A stretch of DNA of 64,000 nucleotides from contig CAMWXD010000001.1 of NCBI GenBank assembly GCA_947178105.1, forward strand, positions 62,001 through 126,000, in the 5' to 3' direction. Below are positions 41,948 to 50,532 of the stretch, piece by piece. The position numbers and the translations under genes were made by a program. Every line of letters starts with the position of its first letter. Within the stretch, counting starts at the first letter, position 1. The notes under the pieces were generated by a model that had not been told where the DNA came from, did no database searches, and saw nothing but the letters and a program-made list of their open reading frames with translations. This stretch comes from an uncultured Eubacterium sp. (lineage in GTDB: Bacteria; Bacillota; Clostridia; Lachnospirales; Lachnospiraceae).

Positions 41948-42838
41948 ATGGAATTAAAGAAGCAGCAGGAACCATTATCGGTTAAGCAACAGATTGAAAA
42001 CTTAAAGGCACTGAATCTGACTATTGAGGATGAAGCAGCCGCTATGAATTTTCTTAACGATGTTTCTTATTTTCGGTTTGTAAAAGCATATAGCCTCGGT
42101 TTGAAACCTAAAAATGGCAGCTATTACGACGGGGCAACCTTTGAACAGCTTATGGAATTATACCGATTTAACAGTAAATTCCGACAACTGCTTTTTCCAT
42201 TGATTGAGCGTGTCGAAATAAACCTGCGTTGCCGCATTGCTAATTATTTTTGCTGCACCTATGGAGTACTCGGTTATAAAGACTCAAAAAATTTTGCAGA
42301 TAAAGCCTATCATACCGCTTTTCTACAGGACATCCACGCAGAAATTATCCGCAATAAAAATACCCCATTTATGAAAAACTTTCTGAATAATTACAAAAAC
42401 GGTGATGTCCCATTTTATGCACTGGTAGAAATTCTCAGCTTCGGTACATTATCAAAGTTTTATAAAAACATGAAAAACCCTGACAAAAAGCAGGTTGCCT
42501 CAACATATGGCATTGGTTATACATACTTTGAAAGCTGGATTGAAAGCATTGCTTATGTTCGCAATCTTTGTGCGCATTATAGCCGTCTTTATAATGCTAA
42601 GCTCACAAAAACACCAAAACTTTATCATCAAGACAGTAAAGAAGGTGCCGCCAATAATCGGATCTTTGGAGTTTTATGTTGTTTGAAGCATCTTTTTGTA
42701 GGTGACAGGCACTGGGCAAGATTTCTAGACAACATGGAAATGCTTTTTGAAAAATACACATACGTAGATTTAAATACCATGGGTTTTACGAAAAACTGGC
42801 GGGAACTGCTAACCCTATCTACACCAAGGACGGCATAA
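41948..42838 (+). CDS. Abi_2 (AbiD/AbiF) family abortive-infection protein
   Basis: A 296-residue HEPN-type protein. It starts MELKKQQEPLSVKQQIENL, with family motifs LSFGTLSKFYKN (about 182) and VRNLCAHYSRLYN (about 210-222), where R-x4-H is the HEPN RNase signature; FPLIERVEINLRCRIANYF lies about 95-113. AbiD/AbiF proteins stop phage growth or act as RNase toxins, and this group has been proposed as a relative of Cas13. The ATG at 41948 has GGGGG five bases upstream and lies past the promoter and RNA hairpin; a longer frame from 41819 would begin upstream of the promoter. AT-rich, single gene, strong terminator after it. Confidence 0.88.
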   Translation: MELKKQQEPLSVKQQIENLKALNLTIEDEAAAMNFLNDVSYFRFVKAYSLGLKPKNGSYYDGATFEQLMELYRFNSKFRQLLFPLIERVEINLRCRIANYFCCTYGVLGYKDSKNFADKAYHTAFLQDIHAEIIRNKNTPFMKNFLNNYKNGDVPFYALVEILSFGTLSKFYKNMKNPDKKQVASTYGIGYTYFESWIESIAYVRNLCAHYSRLYNAKLTKTPKLYHQDSKEGAANNRIFGVLCCLKHLFVGDRHWARFLDNMEMLFEKYTYVDLNTMGFTKNWRELLTLSTPRTA

Positions 42839-42870
42839 GCTGGTGTACAATTCCTTCATACGGATGCAAA

Positions 42871-42899
42871 AGAGGATGCCGTCTGGCATCCTCTTTTCT
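42871..42899. terminator. Bidirectional terminator between the Abi_2 gene and nifJ
   Basis: AGAGGATGCC (42871-42880), 4-base loop, GGCATCCTCT (42885-42894), then TTTCTTT on the plus strand; TTTT also follows on the minus strand. Confidence 0.85.
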
Positions 42900-43003
42900 T
42901 TATCGTCCGCTGCTATTCCATTTTTAAAGGAAGCTGCTGGTACAGCTTTCGCTCGATCGCTGCCTGAAAAAGTGTTTTTGTTCTGCCTTTCGTATTACAC
43001 AGC

Positions 43004-46000
43004 TTACTGCAATTTTCCACTCAGCTTTTTATATTCCTCCAGCCTGTATGCGGCGTCTGCCTCGGTTTTTGCAAACAGCTCCTGTGCGTGCTGCGGGAAC
43101 TGGCGTGCAAGCGCCGCATAGCGTACCTGTCCGAGCAAAAATTCCTGGAAATCGCCGGTCGGGTCTTTGGAATCCAGCGTAAACGGATTTTTGCCTTCTT
43201 TCGCAAGATCTGGATGGTAACGGTACAGGTGCCAGTAGCCTGCCGCGACTGCCTGCGCCATATTGTCCATGCTCTTGCCCATGCCGCATTTTAATCCATG
43301 GCTGATACATGGCGCATAAGCGATAATAATAGAAGGCCCTTTGTAGCTTTCCGCTTCGCGGATTGCTTTTAACGTCTGGTTCTTATCTGCGCCCATGGCA
43401 ACCTGCGCGACATAAATATTGCGGTAAGTCATCATCATCCTGCCCAGGTCTTTTTTCCCGGATTTTTTACCGGAAGCTGCAAACTTTGCAACTGCTGCGG
43501 CAGGCGTGGACTTGGATGCCTGCCCGCCGGTATTCGAATAGATTTCCGTATCGAACACGAGCACATTGACATCCTCGCCGGATGCAAGCACCTGGTCTAA
43601 GCCGCCGTAGCCGATATCATACGCCCAGCCGTCGCCGCCGATCATCCAGATCGATCGTTTTACAAGATAGTCCTTGTTTTTTTGAATTTCCTTTAATAAA
43701 TGCACGACGTCCGGCTCTCCGCCAAGCGGCGCTTCTTCCCGCAGGATGCTTGCCAATACTTCCTGCACTTCTTCGGACGCCTGTCTGGATGCTTCGCCCT
43801 CTTCGCGCACCTGGATCCAGTGTGCAAAAGCGTCGTACAGCGCCGGCGCGGAATTCTCCAGTCCTTTTTGCATCAGCTCCTTCATATTCTGCTCAATGCC
43901 GTCCCGGATCTGCCGCACGCCCAGATACATGCCGTAGCCGTATTCTGCGTTATCTTCGAACAGGGAATTTGCCCAGGACGGGCCACGCCCGTTATGGTCG
44001 CACGTATACGCGGTCGTCGGTGCGGAAGCGCCCCAGATCGAAGAACATCCGGTCGCGTTTGCGATCATCATACGGTCGCCAAACAACTGCGTAACGAGCT
44101 TGATATAAGCCGGCTCCCCGCAGCCTGCGCAGGCGCCGGAAAATTCCATCAGCGGCTGCTTGAACTGGCTGTCCTTGACCGTACGCCCTTCAAACAGCTC
44201 CCCTTTGGCTGATACCTTGCTGGCCGCATAGCGCCAGTTTGGCACCTGCTCTGTCGCCTGTGTCGCCAGTTTTTTCATAACAAGCGCTTTTGGCTGTGCC
44301 GGGCAGACATCCGCACAGTTGCCGCATCCGGTACAGTCCATCGTGCTGACCTGGACACGGAACTCGTACTCCTCCAGCCCTCTGCCCTTTGCCTTCTGCG
44401 TCTGAAACGCTTTTGGCGCTGCCGCTTTTTCCTCTGCGGTCAGCAAAAACGGCCGCACGCACGAGTGCGGGCAGATAAACGAACACTGGTTGCACTGGAT
44501 ACAGGATTCGACATTCCACTCCGGCACATTGACCGCAATGCCGCGTTTTTCGTACGCAGAAGTACCGTTTGGAAATGTCCCGTCCTCGATGCCGGAAAAA
44601 GCGCTGACTGGAAGAGAGTCTCCTTCCTGGCGGTTCATCGGGCGCATGATGCGTGCTACAAATTCCGGTTCCTGTATCGCATCTTCTGGCTGTTGTCTGT
44701 CATCCTCTGCAAACTGCTTCCAATGCTCCGGCACCTGTATTTTTACAAGATCTGTAAATCCGTGCTCGATCGCCTCATGGTTCATCTTTATCACGCTTTC
44801 GCCCTTTTTGCCGTATGCCTTTAAAACAGCTTCCTTAAGGTAGCGCTTCGCTTCCTCCTGCGGCAGGATATTTGCCAGCTTGAAAAAAGCGCCCTGCATA
44901 ATCATATTGATCCGGTTGCCAAGCCCGATCTCCTCGGCAAGCCTGACCGCATTGATACAGTAAAAATCGATCTCTTTTTCTGCGATCTGGCGCATCAGGC
45001 TTTTCGGCAGATGCTCCTCCAACTCTTCGCTGCCCCACATGCAGTTCAGCACAAACGTACCGCCCTGCTTTAAGCCTGCCAACAGGTCATAGCTGTTTAC
45101 AAACGACTGGTTATGGCAGGCAATATAATCTGCCTCGTCGATCAGATACGCAGATTTGATCGGCTGGCTGCCAAACCGCAAATGGGACGTCGTAAGCCCG
45201 CCGGATTTTTTGGAATCGTAGGCAAAATATGCCTGCACATACTGCTGCGTATGCTCCCCGATAATTTTAACCGCCTGCTTGTTGGCGCCAACCGTGCCAT
45301 CCGAGCCAAGCCCCCAGAATTTACAGCGTACCGTCCCTGCTTTTGCCGTAATAATCCTGTCGCCGCACGCAAGGGAGGTATGTGTCACATCATCGTCGAT
45401 CCCGACGGTAAATCCTGTTTTTGGCGACGGCCCTTTCAGATCATCAAAGACGGCTTTGATTTCCGCCGGGGTCGTATCTTTGGAGCCAAGCCCGAAACGC
45501 CCGCCGATAATAAGCGGCGCTTCCTGCACGCCGTAATAACAGTCCCTGACATCCATATATAGCGGCTCTCCGAGTGCGCCAGGCTCTTTTGTCCGGTCTA
45601 AGACAGCGATGCGCTTTGCCGTCTTTGGCACAGCTTTGCGCAGATGCTTTGCAGAAAACGGGCGGAACAGGTGTACCTCGACAAGCCCGCATTTTTCTCC
45701 CTGTGCATTCAGGTAATCAACCGTTTCTTCAATCGTCCCGCAGACAGAGCCCATCGCTACTATTATATTTTCCGCATCCGGCGCGCCGTAATAATGAAAC
45801 AGCTCATAATTCCTTCCTGTCAGGCTGTTAATTTTGCCCATATAATCCTCTACAATCGGGACAATCCTTTCATAAAACGGATTACATGCTTCACGCGTCT
45901 GGAAATAAATATCCGGGTTCTGCGCTGTGCCCCTTGTAACCGGATGGTTTGGCGACAGTGCACGGTCACGGAATGCCTGCAGCGCTTCCTGGTCAATCAG

Positions 46001-46579
46001 GCTGCCCATATCTTCATACGAGAGCGCTTCGATCTTTTGCACCTCATGAGACGTGCGGAAGCCGTCAAAGAAATGGATAAACGGCAAACGCCCCTTGATC
46101 GCAGACAGATGCGCCACCGGAGCCAGATCCACGACTTCCTGTACCGAACCGGAAGCAAGCATGACACAGCCTGTCTGTCTTGCTGCCATCACGTCCTGAT
46201 GGTCGCCGAAAATATTCAGCGCCTGCGCCGCAATCGAGCGGGCGCTGACATGAAATACGCCCGGAAGCAGTTCGCCCGCCGTCTTGTACATATTCGGGAT
46301 CATTAACAGCAAACCCTGGGATGCTGTAAACGTCGTCGTCAGAGCACCCGCCTGGAGGGAGCCGTGAAATGCGCCTGCGGCTCCTGCCTCGGACTGGAGC
46401 TGCGCTACCTTTACCGTCTGCCCGAATATATTTTTTCTCCCGTTTGCCGCCCATTCATCGACCACTTCCGCCATCGTGGAAGAAGGCGTAATCGGATAGA
46501 TTGCCGCTACATCGGTAAATGCATAGGCTGCATAGGCTGCGGCTGTATTCCCGTCAACGGTCATTTTGATCTTTCCCAT
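43004..46579 (-). CDS. nifJ: Pyruvate:ferredoxin (flavodoxin) oxidoreductase
   Basis: A 1191-residue single-chain PFOR that oxidises pyruvate to acetyl-CoA and CO2, reducing ferredoxin; central to anaerobic energy metabolism. Domains in order: pyruvate-binding domain I (AAIYPITPSSTMAE at about 25), the gamma-type domain, two 4Fe-4S clusters (CIQCNQCSFICPHSC about 690, CTGCGNCADVCPAQP about 750), and the thiamine pyrophosphate domain (GGDGWAYDIGYGG then FDTEIYSNTGGQ, about 965-1005) with the proximal-cluster cysteines. The start at 46579 follows GGAGGGGACGG. It lies 11 bases behind the DUF3787 gene, and the stop of that gene overlaps its ribosome binding site. Confidence 0.96.
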   Translation of the reverse strand: MGKIKMTVDGNTAAAYAAYAFTDVAAIYPITPSSTMAEVVDEWAANGRKNIFGQTVKVAQLQSEAGAAGAFHGSLQAGALTTTFTASQGLLLMIPNMYKTAGELLPGVFHVSARSIAAQALNIFGDHQDVMAARQTGCVMLASGSVQEVVDLAPVAHLSAIKGRLPFIHFFDGFRTSHEVQKIEALSYEDMGSLIDQEALQAFRDRALSPNHPVTRGTAQNPDIYFQTREACNPFYERIVPIVEDYMGKINSLTGRNYELFHYYGAPDAENIIVAMGSVCGTIEETVDYLNAQGEKCGLVEVHLFRPFSAKHLRKAVPKTAKRIAVLDRTKEPGALGEPLYMDVRDCYYGVQEAPLIIGGRFGLGSKDTTPAEIKAVFDDLKGPSPKTGFTVGIDDDVTHTSLACGDRIITAKAGTVRCKFWGLGSDGTVGANKQAVKIIGEHTQQYVQAYFAYDSKKSGGLTTSHLRFGSQPIKSAYLIDEADYIACHNQSFVNSYDLLAGLKQGGTFVLNCMWGSEELEEHLPKSLMRQIAEKEIDFYCINAVRLAEEIGLGNRINMIMQGAFFKLANILPQEEAKRYLKEAVLKAYGKKGESVIKMNHEAIEHGFTDLVKIQVPEHWKQFAEDDRQQPEDAIQEPEFVARIMRPMNRQEGDSLPVSAFSGIEDGTFPNGTSAYEKRGIAVNVPEWNVESCIQCNQCSFICPHSCVRPFLLTAEEKAAAPKAFQTQKAKGRGLEEYEFRVQVSTMDCTGCGNCADVCPAQPKALVMKKLATQATEQVPNWRYAASKVSAKGELFEGRTVKDSQFKQPLMEFSGACAGCGEPAYIKLVTQLFGDRMMIANATGCSSIWGASAPTTAYTCDHNGRGPSWANSLFEDNAEYGYGMYLGVRQIRDGIEQNMKELMQKGLENSAPALYDAFAHWIQVREEGEASRQASEEVQEVLASILREEAPLGGEPDVVHLLKEIQKNKDYLVKRSIWMIGGDGWAYDIGYGGLDQVLASGEDVNVLVFDTEIYSNTGGQASKSTPAAAVAKFAASGKKSGKKDLGRMMMTYRNIYVAQVAMGADKNQTLKAIREAESYKGPSIIIAYAPCISHGLKCGMGKSMDNMAQAVAAGYWHLYRYHPDLAKEGKNPFTLDSKDPTGDFQEFLLGQVRYAALARQFPQHAQELFAKTEADAAYRLEEYKKLSGKLQ

Positions 46580-46590
46580 ACCGTCCCCTC

Positions 46591-46785
46591 CTACAGCCTG
46601 CTGCCGTTGTCGACCCATTCTTTGGCGTCTTCGACAGCGCTCGCCTTTGGAATAGAAACGTACGATTTTGCCGCATAGTGACCTGTGCCTGCCCAGGCTG
46701 CGGTCGATTCGTTGTCAGACTGGGACGTTTTGTTCAGGCGCTTGTTGTCTGCACCGGTTAATGGCTGGCTTTTTTCATTGTTCAT
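46591..46785 (-). CDS. DUF3787 family small protein
   Basis: A 64-residue protein ending in ASAVEDAKEWVDNGSRL, with STAAWAGTGHYAAKSYVSIP before it. The TAAWA and AKEWVD motifs mark the DUF3787 family of Clostridia, whose role is unknown. An AGGAGG lies nine bases upstream of the ATG. Being directly upstream of and coupled to nifJ, it may serve PFOR synthesis, assembly or protection, but nothing in the sequence proves that. No cysteine, so it is not an iron-sulfur carrier. Confidence 0.75.
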   Translation of the reverse strand: MNNEKSQPLTGADNKRLNKTSQSDNESTAAWAGTGHYAAKSYVSIPKASAVEDAKEWVDNGSRL

Positions 46786-46921
46786 GTAAACATTCCTCCT
46801 GTTTCATACTGAGTGTACTAAAATACAGATTAGATAGATGGCTTTTCGTAACCATCTCTTACTGCATATAGCTTATCCAAAACAGGAGTATTTATGCTTT
46901 TTCAAAAAAAGTTATTCATAA

Positions 46922-48214
46922 TTAAATGGAAGCAACTGCCTCTAATGCCTGCGCCAGGTCTGCAATCAAATCTTCCCGATCCTCCAGCCCGCAGGACATC
47001 CGCACCAGCCCTGCCGGTATTCCTGCCTGCGCAAGCTGCGCGTCCGTCATCTGGCGGTGCGTGGACGTTGCCGGGTTCAGGCAGCAGGTTCTCGCGTCTG
47101 CAACATGTGTCTCGATCGCCGCCAGCTTTAGATGCTTCATAAACACCTCCGCAGCCGCGCGTCCGCCCTTTAACTCAAACGACACAACGCCGCAGCCGCC
47201 GTTCGGCAGGTATTTCTGTGCAAGCTCGTAATATTTGTCCCCCTTTAATCCTGAATAATTTACCGATGCTACCTGCGGATGCTGCTGCAAAAACTCTGCT
47301 ACCGCCTGTCCGTTTTCCACATGGCGAGGCATCCGTACATGCAGGGATTCTAACCCAAGATTTAACAAAAACGCGTGCTGCGGGGACTGGATACAGCCAA
47401 GGTCACGCATAAGCTGCGCTGTGCACTTTGTAATAAACGCGCCTTCTTTGCCGAATTTTTCCGCATAAGTAATGCCGTGGTAGGACTCGTCCGGCGTACA
47501 CAGCCCAGGATACTTGTCCGCATGCGCCATCCAGTCAAATTTGCCGGAATCCACAATAGCGCCGCCGACAGCCGCACCGTGGCCGTCCATATATTTGGTT
47601 GTGGAATGCGTTACGATATCCGCTCCCCACTCGATCGGGCGGCAGTTAACCGGAGTCGGAAACGTATTGTCCACAATCAGAGGAACGCCATGCGCATGTG
47701 CCGCTTCTGCAAATTTTTCAATGTCCAGGACAGTCAGAGCCGGGTTGGCAATCGTCTCGCCAAAGACCGCTCTCGTATTTTCTTTAAATGCAGCGTTTAG
47801 CTCTTCTTTACTGCAATCAGGAGAAACAAAGGTCACTTCAATCCCCATTTTTGCCATTGTAACCGAAATCAGGTTAAACGTCCCTCCATAAATAGAAGAC
47901 GAAGATACAATATGGCTGCCGCATTCACAGATGTTAAACAGCGCAAAAAAGTTTGCCGCCTGCCCGGAGGACGTAAGCATTGCTGCTGTCCCGCCTTCCA
48001 GTGCAGCGATTTTTGCAGCTACAAAATCATTGGTCGGATTTTGCAGGCGGGTATAAAAATAGCCGGATGCTTCCAGGTCAAACAGCCTGCCCATATCTTC
48101 GCTTGTGTCGTATTTGAATGTCGTAGACTGCACAATCGGGATCTGGCGCGGCTGTCCGTTTCCCGGCGTATAGCCTGCCTGTACGCATTTTGTATTGATT
48201 TTATACTCACTCAT
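46922..48214 (-). CDS. metY: O-acetylhomoserine sulfhydrylase (aminocarboxypropyltransferase)
   Basis: A 430-residue PLP enzyme of the Cys/Met metabolism class that makes homocysteine from O-acetylhomoserine and sulfide. Motifs: YFYTRLQNPTNDFVAAKIA (about 52-70), SSSSIYGGTFNL, DNTFPTPVNCRP (about 180), and the Schiff-base lysine in HSTTKYMDGHG (about 203). The length of about 430 fits MetY rather than the roughly 390 of MetB/MetC. It follows the citrate synthase gene by 19 bases, so methionine synthesis and citrate formation seem to share a transcript behind a MarR-type gene. Confidence 0.9.
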   Translation of the reverse strand: MSEYKINTKCVQAGYTPGNGQPRQIPIVQSTTFKYDTSEDMGRLFDLEASGYFYTRLQNPTNDFVAAKIAALEGGTAAMLTSSGQAANFFALFNICECGSHIVSSSSIYGGTFNLISVTMAKMGIEVTFVSPDCSKEELNAAFKENTRAVFGETIANPALTVLDIEKFAEAAHAHGVPLIVDNTFPTPVNCRPIEWGADIVTHSTTKYMDGHGAAVGGAIVDSGKFDWMAHADKYPGLCTPDESYHGITYAEKFGKEGAFITKCTAQLMRDLGCIQSPQHAFLLNLGLESLHVRMPRHVENGQAVAEFLQQHPQVASVNYSGLKGDKYYELAQKYLPNGGCGVVSFELKGGRAAAEVFMKHLKLAAIETHVADARTCCLNPATSTHRQMTDAQLAQAGIPAGLVRMSCGLEDREDLIADLAQALEAVASI

Positions 48215-48233
48215 TTCATTTCTCCTTCACTAT

Positions 48234-49547
48234 TTACCTTTTTTCCATCACGCTCATATATGCCGGACGGATAATCTTATCGGTACAGATCAGCTCTTCG
48301 ATACGGTGCGCGCTCCAGCCGACGATTCTTGCCACCGCAAACATCGCCGTATACAGCTCCATCGGAATTCCAAGCATTTCATACACAAAACCGCTGTAAA
48401 AGTCGACATTCGGGCTGACTTCCTTATTCCGGTTGCGCTTATTGCCGATCAATACCGGCGCCAGCTCCTCAACGCCTTGATAGAGCATCATATCCTGCTG
48501 CCTGCCCTTTGCCTGCGCCAAACGCTCCACATAACGCTTAAATACCCGCTCCCTCGGATCAGACAGCGTATAGACTGCGTGTCCCATTCCATAGATCAGC
48601 TTCTTGCCGTCAAAAGCTTCCCCATCCAAAATCTTTGACAGATATGCAGACAGCTCTTCCCTGTCCGCATAATCCTTCACATGCGCACGGATATCCGCCA
48701 TCATTTCCATAACCTTGATATTCGCACCGCCATGTTTCGGCCCTTTCAGCGAAGACATCGCTGCCGCAATCGTGGAATATGTATCTGAGCCGGATGAAGA
48801 GACTACCCTCGTCGTAAATGTGGAATTGTTTCCGCCTCCATGCTCCATATGCAGCAGCAGCGCCGTATCAAGCACCTTCGCTTCTACTGGCAAATAGGAA
48901 CGGTCTGGCCTTAACATCATTAGAATATTTTCCGCCGTAGACAACGACGGATCCGGGTTATGGATAATCATACTGGACTGGTTCACATAATAATTGTAGG
49001 CATTATATCCATATACCGCCAGCACCGGAAACTGGCTGATAAGCTGGATGCACTGGCGCAGGCTGTTTGTGACGCTCGTGTCCATCGCCTTGTCATCATA
49101 AGACGCCAGTGTCAGGATACTTCTGGTCATCGTATTCATAATATCCGCACCCGCTTTTTTCATAATCACGTCTCTTGTAAAATTTGACGGCAGAGAGCGG
49201 TAATCTGCAATCATCTGCATAAACTCTGCATACTCGTCCTGCTTTGGCATCTCCCCCATCAGGAGCAAATATGCGATTTTTTCAAATCCAAGCTCTGCTT
49301 CATCCAAGCCCTGGATCAGCTCCTCTACCCGATACCCGCGGTACCACAATTCGCCGTCGCACGGGATTTTTTGTCCATTTTGTATCTTGGACGACACGAT
49401 CTTGGATATCTTGGTCAGCCCGGTCAGCACACCGTTGCCGTTTTCATCCCGCAGTCCCAGATTCACCCCATATTCCTCATAAAGCCTTGGCGAGATCATA
49501 TCGTTTCTGCGGCAGATTTCTTCCTGTCTTGCTATATAATCATTCAT
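48234..49547 (-). CDS. gltA: Citrate synthase (citrate/2-methylcitrate type)
   Basis: A 437-residue citrate synthase condensing acetyl-CoA with oxaloacetate. Catalytic motifs: LHMEHGGGNNSTFTTR (His about 238), GPKHGGANIKV (His about 275), GMGHAVYTLSDPR (about 316) and the catalytic Asp in NVDFYSGFVYEMLG (about 377). It begins MNDYIARQEEICRRND, like clostridial homologues. The ATG lies 8 bases inside the MarR-type gene, in another frame, giving coupling but only a weak ribosome binding site. In a PFOR-containing anaerobe it would start the oxidative branch to glutamate. Confidence 0.9.
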   Translation of the reverse strand: MNDYIARQEEICRRNDMISPRLYEEYGVNLGLRDENGNGVLTGLTKISKIVSSKIQNGQKIPCDGELWYRGYRVEELIQGLDEAELGFEKIAYLLLMGEMPKQDEYAEFMQMIADYRSLPSNFTRDVIMKKAGADIMNTMTRSILTLASYDDKAMDTSVTNSLRQCIQLISQFPVLAVYGYNAYNYYVNQSSMIIHNPDPSLSTAENILMMLRPDRSYLPVEAKVLDTALLLHMEHGGGNNSTFTTRVVSSSGSDTYSTIAAAMSSLKGPKHGGANIKVMEMMADIRAHVKDYADREELSAYLSKILDGEAFDGKKLIYGMGHAVYTLSDPRERVFKRYVERLAQAKGRQQDMMLYQGVEELAPVLIGNKRNRNKEVSPNVDFYSGFVYEMLGIPMELYTAMFAVARIVGWSAHRIEELICTDKIIRPAYMSVMEKR

Positions 49548-50073
49548 CTGTTTCGTGTTCTTCAATCGCAGTTTCCTCCATTTCTTCAAATTCCTTGCCC
49601 ATGACAGTTTCAAGCTGCTTCATCAACTGCAGCAGTTGGATCAGGTTTTCCCTGCCGTAGCTGGCAATCACTTTTCCATAATATTTCTTTAAGGCGCCTT
49701 CCTCTTCTTCCAGCATTTTCTTCCCGGAATCCGTAATCGTGACATAAGTACCTTCGCTCCCGTCCCCGTCATGCGACCATGACACCAGCCCGCGCTCCTG
49801 CAATGCCTTTACCATCCGCGACGTCTGCCGCATCGGACGCTGCATCTGGTCTGCAATATCCTTTAAATACGTCCTTCCTGCATAAATGTCGTCTCTTTGT
49901 TCGCTCTCCTGAATGATATGCATGGCAAGATATTCTGGAATGCTCAGTTTCTGAAAAAAACTGCGGATCTTGTCATTATTCAGCAAATATTTATGATAGG
50001 TCAGCTCATGTGAAAGCTTTCCGATCTCCGACTGTTCCAGTTCCCTTGTTATTACGGTTTGAAGCTGTTCCAT
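49540..50073 (-). CDS. MarR-family transcriptional regulator
   Basis: A 177-residue winged-helix regulator. The helix-turn-helix is about 72-100 (YLKDIADQMQRPMRQTSRMV), followed by the wing (GDGSEGTYVTITDSGKKML). Longer N- and C-terminal helices serve dimerisation. It is first in the unit marR-gltA-metY and so probably controls it; a strong AGGAGG lies before its ATG. The inducer is not known. The leader upstream contains a CIRCE box. Confidence 0.85.
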   Translation of the reverse strand: MEQLQTVITRELEQSEIGKLSHELTYHKYLLNNDKIRSFFQKLSIPEYLAMHIIQESEQRDDIYAGRTYLKDIADQMQRPMRQTSRMVKALQERGLVSWSHDGDGSEGTYVTITDSGKKMLEEEEGALKKYYGKVIASYGRENLIQLLQLMKQLETVMGKEFEEMEETAIEEHETDE

Positions 50074-50291
50074 AGAATCCCTCCTTGTTTCTATTATTTG
50101 GCCTAATGGTGTATCACTCCTGATTTCTTTTCGATTTCTTTGTATTTCTCCTAATTTCTTCTAATTTCTTCGTATGGCTGAATTTTGCTGTTATCGGATC
50201 ATGAGAGCACGTCTGATTTTTTTATCATCACTAATTTAGAAAACCTAAGAATACTGGATTTTAAGCCGAAAGCCTGCTGCGGCCTGTTTTG
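50074..50291 (-). other. Long leader of marR, no gene
   Basis: No coding frame. Near the gene (50114-50172) it is purine-rich on the minus strand, with repeats of AGAAATTAG/AGAAATC. Nothing else recognised before the CIRCE box. Confidence 0.5.
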
Positions 50292-50318
50292 TTAGCACTC
50301 CTTAGCCATGAGTGCTAA
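50292..50318. promoter_or_regulatory. CIRCE element (HrcA operator)
   Basis: TTAGCACTC (50292-50300), nine bases, GAGTGCTAA (50310-50318): a perfect CIRCE palindrome, normally found before groESL or hrcA-grpE-dnaK. No chaperone gene lies in this window; the nearest downstream gene on either strand is marR (minus). Confidence 0.9.
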
Positions 50319-50325
50319 TCCTGCG

Positions 50326-50356
50326 TGAAAAAAATATGCTTCTGCCAGAGAAGCAT
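50326..50356 (-). terminator. Terminator of the leader RNA
   Basis: ATGCTTCT (50336-50343), 5-base loop, AGAAGCAT (50349-50356); on the minus strand ATTTTTTT follows. Confidence 0.85.
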
Positions 50357-50411
50357 TACCCTATGCCCGCTTGCTGCGGCCACCTTTGACCCGCCTGGAT
50401 TTATTTTGTTT
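50327..50411 (-). ncRNA. Terminated leader or small RNA (about 85 nt)
   Basis: Runs from the promoter at 50418-50445 to the terminator. The body contains CCGC/GCGG and AUCC/GGGU pairings around GGTCAAAGG and GCAGCAA single-stranded stretches. No reading frame. It could be a regulatory leader (attenuator or riboswitch) for marR-gltA-metY or an independent sRNA; I do not recognise a known class. Confidence 0.5.
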
Positions 50412-50417
50412 TTACTA

Positions 50418-50445
50418 ATTATAAAGAAATTTTGTCAGATGTCAA
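50418..50445 (-). promoter_or_regulatory. Strong consensus promoter
   Basis: Minus-strand TTGACA (50440-50445), 16-base spacer, TATAAT (50418-50423), about 345 bases upstream of marR. Confidence 0.8.
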
Positions 50446-50532
50446 TAGATTTTATATTTTTTTCACAAAACGGATACTAATTCTACAAAATTGTCCAGGC
50501 AGTCCTTTGAGGCAGCATACAAAGAGCATCCA

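Noticed and set aside
42871-42899. Palindrome after the Abi_2 gene as a mobile-element end
   Set aside because: Four-base loop with T runs on both strands fits a simple bidirectional terminator.
50292-50318. CIRCE palindrome as an ordinary terminator
   Set aside because: Exact 9-9-9 match to CIRCE and no T run on either strand.
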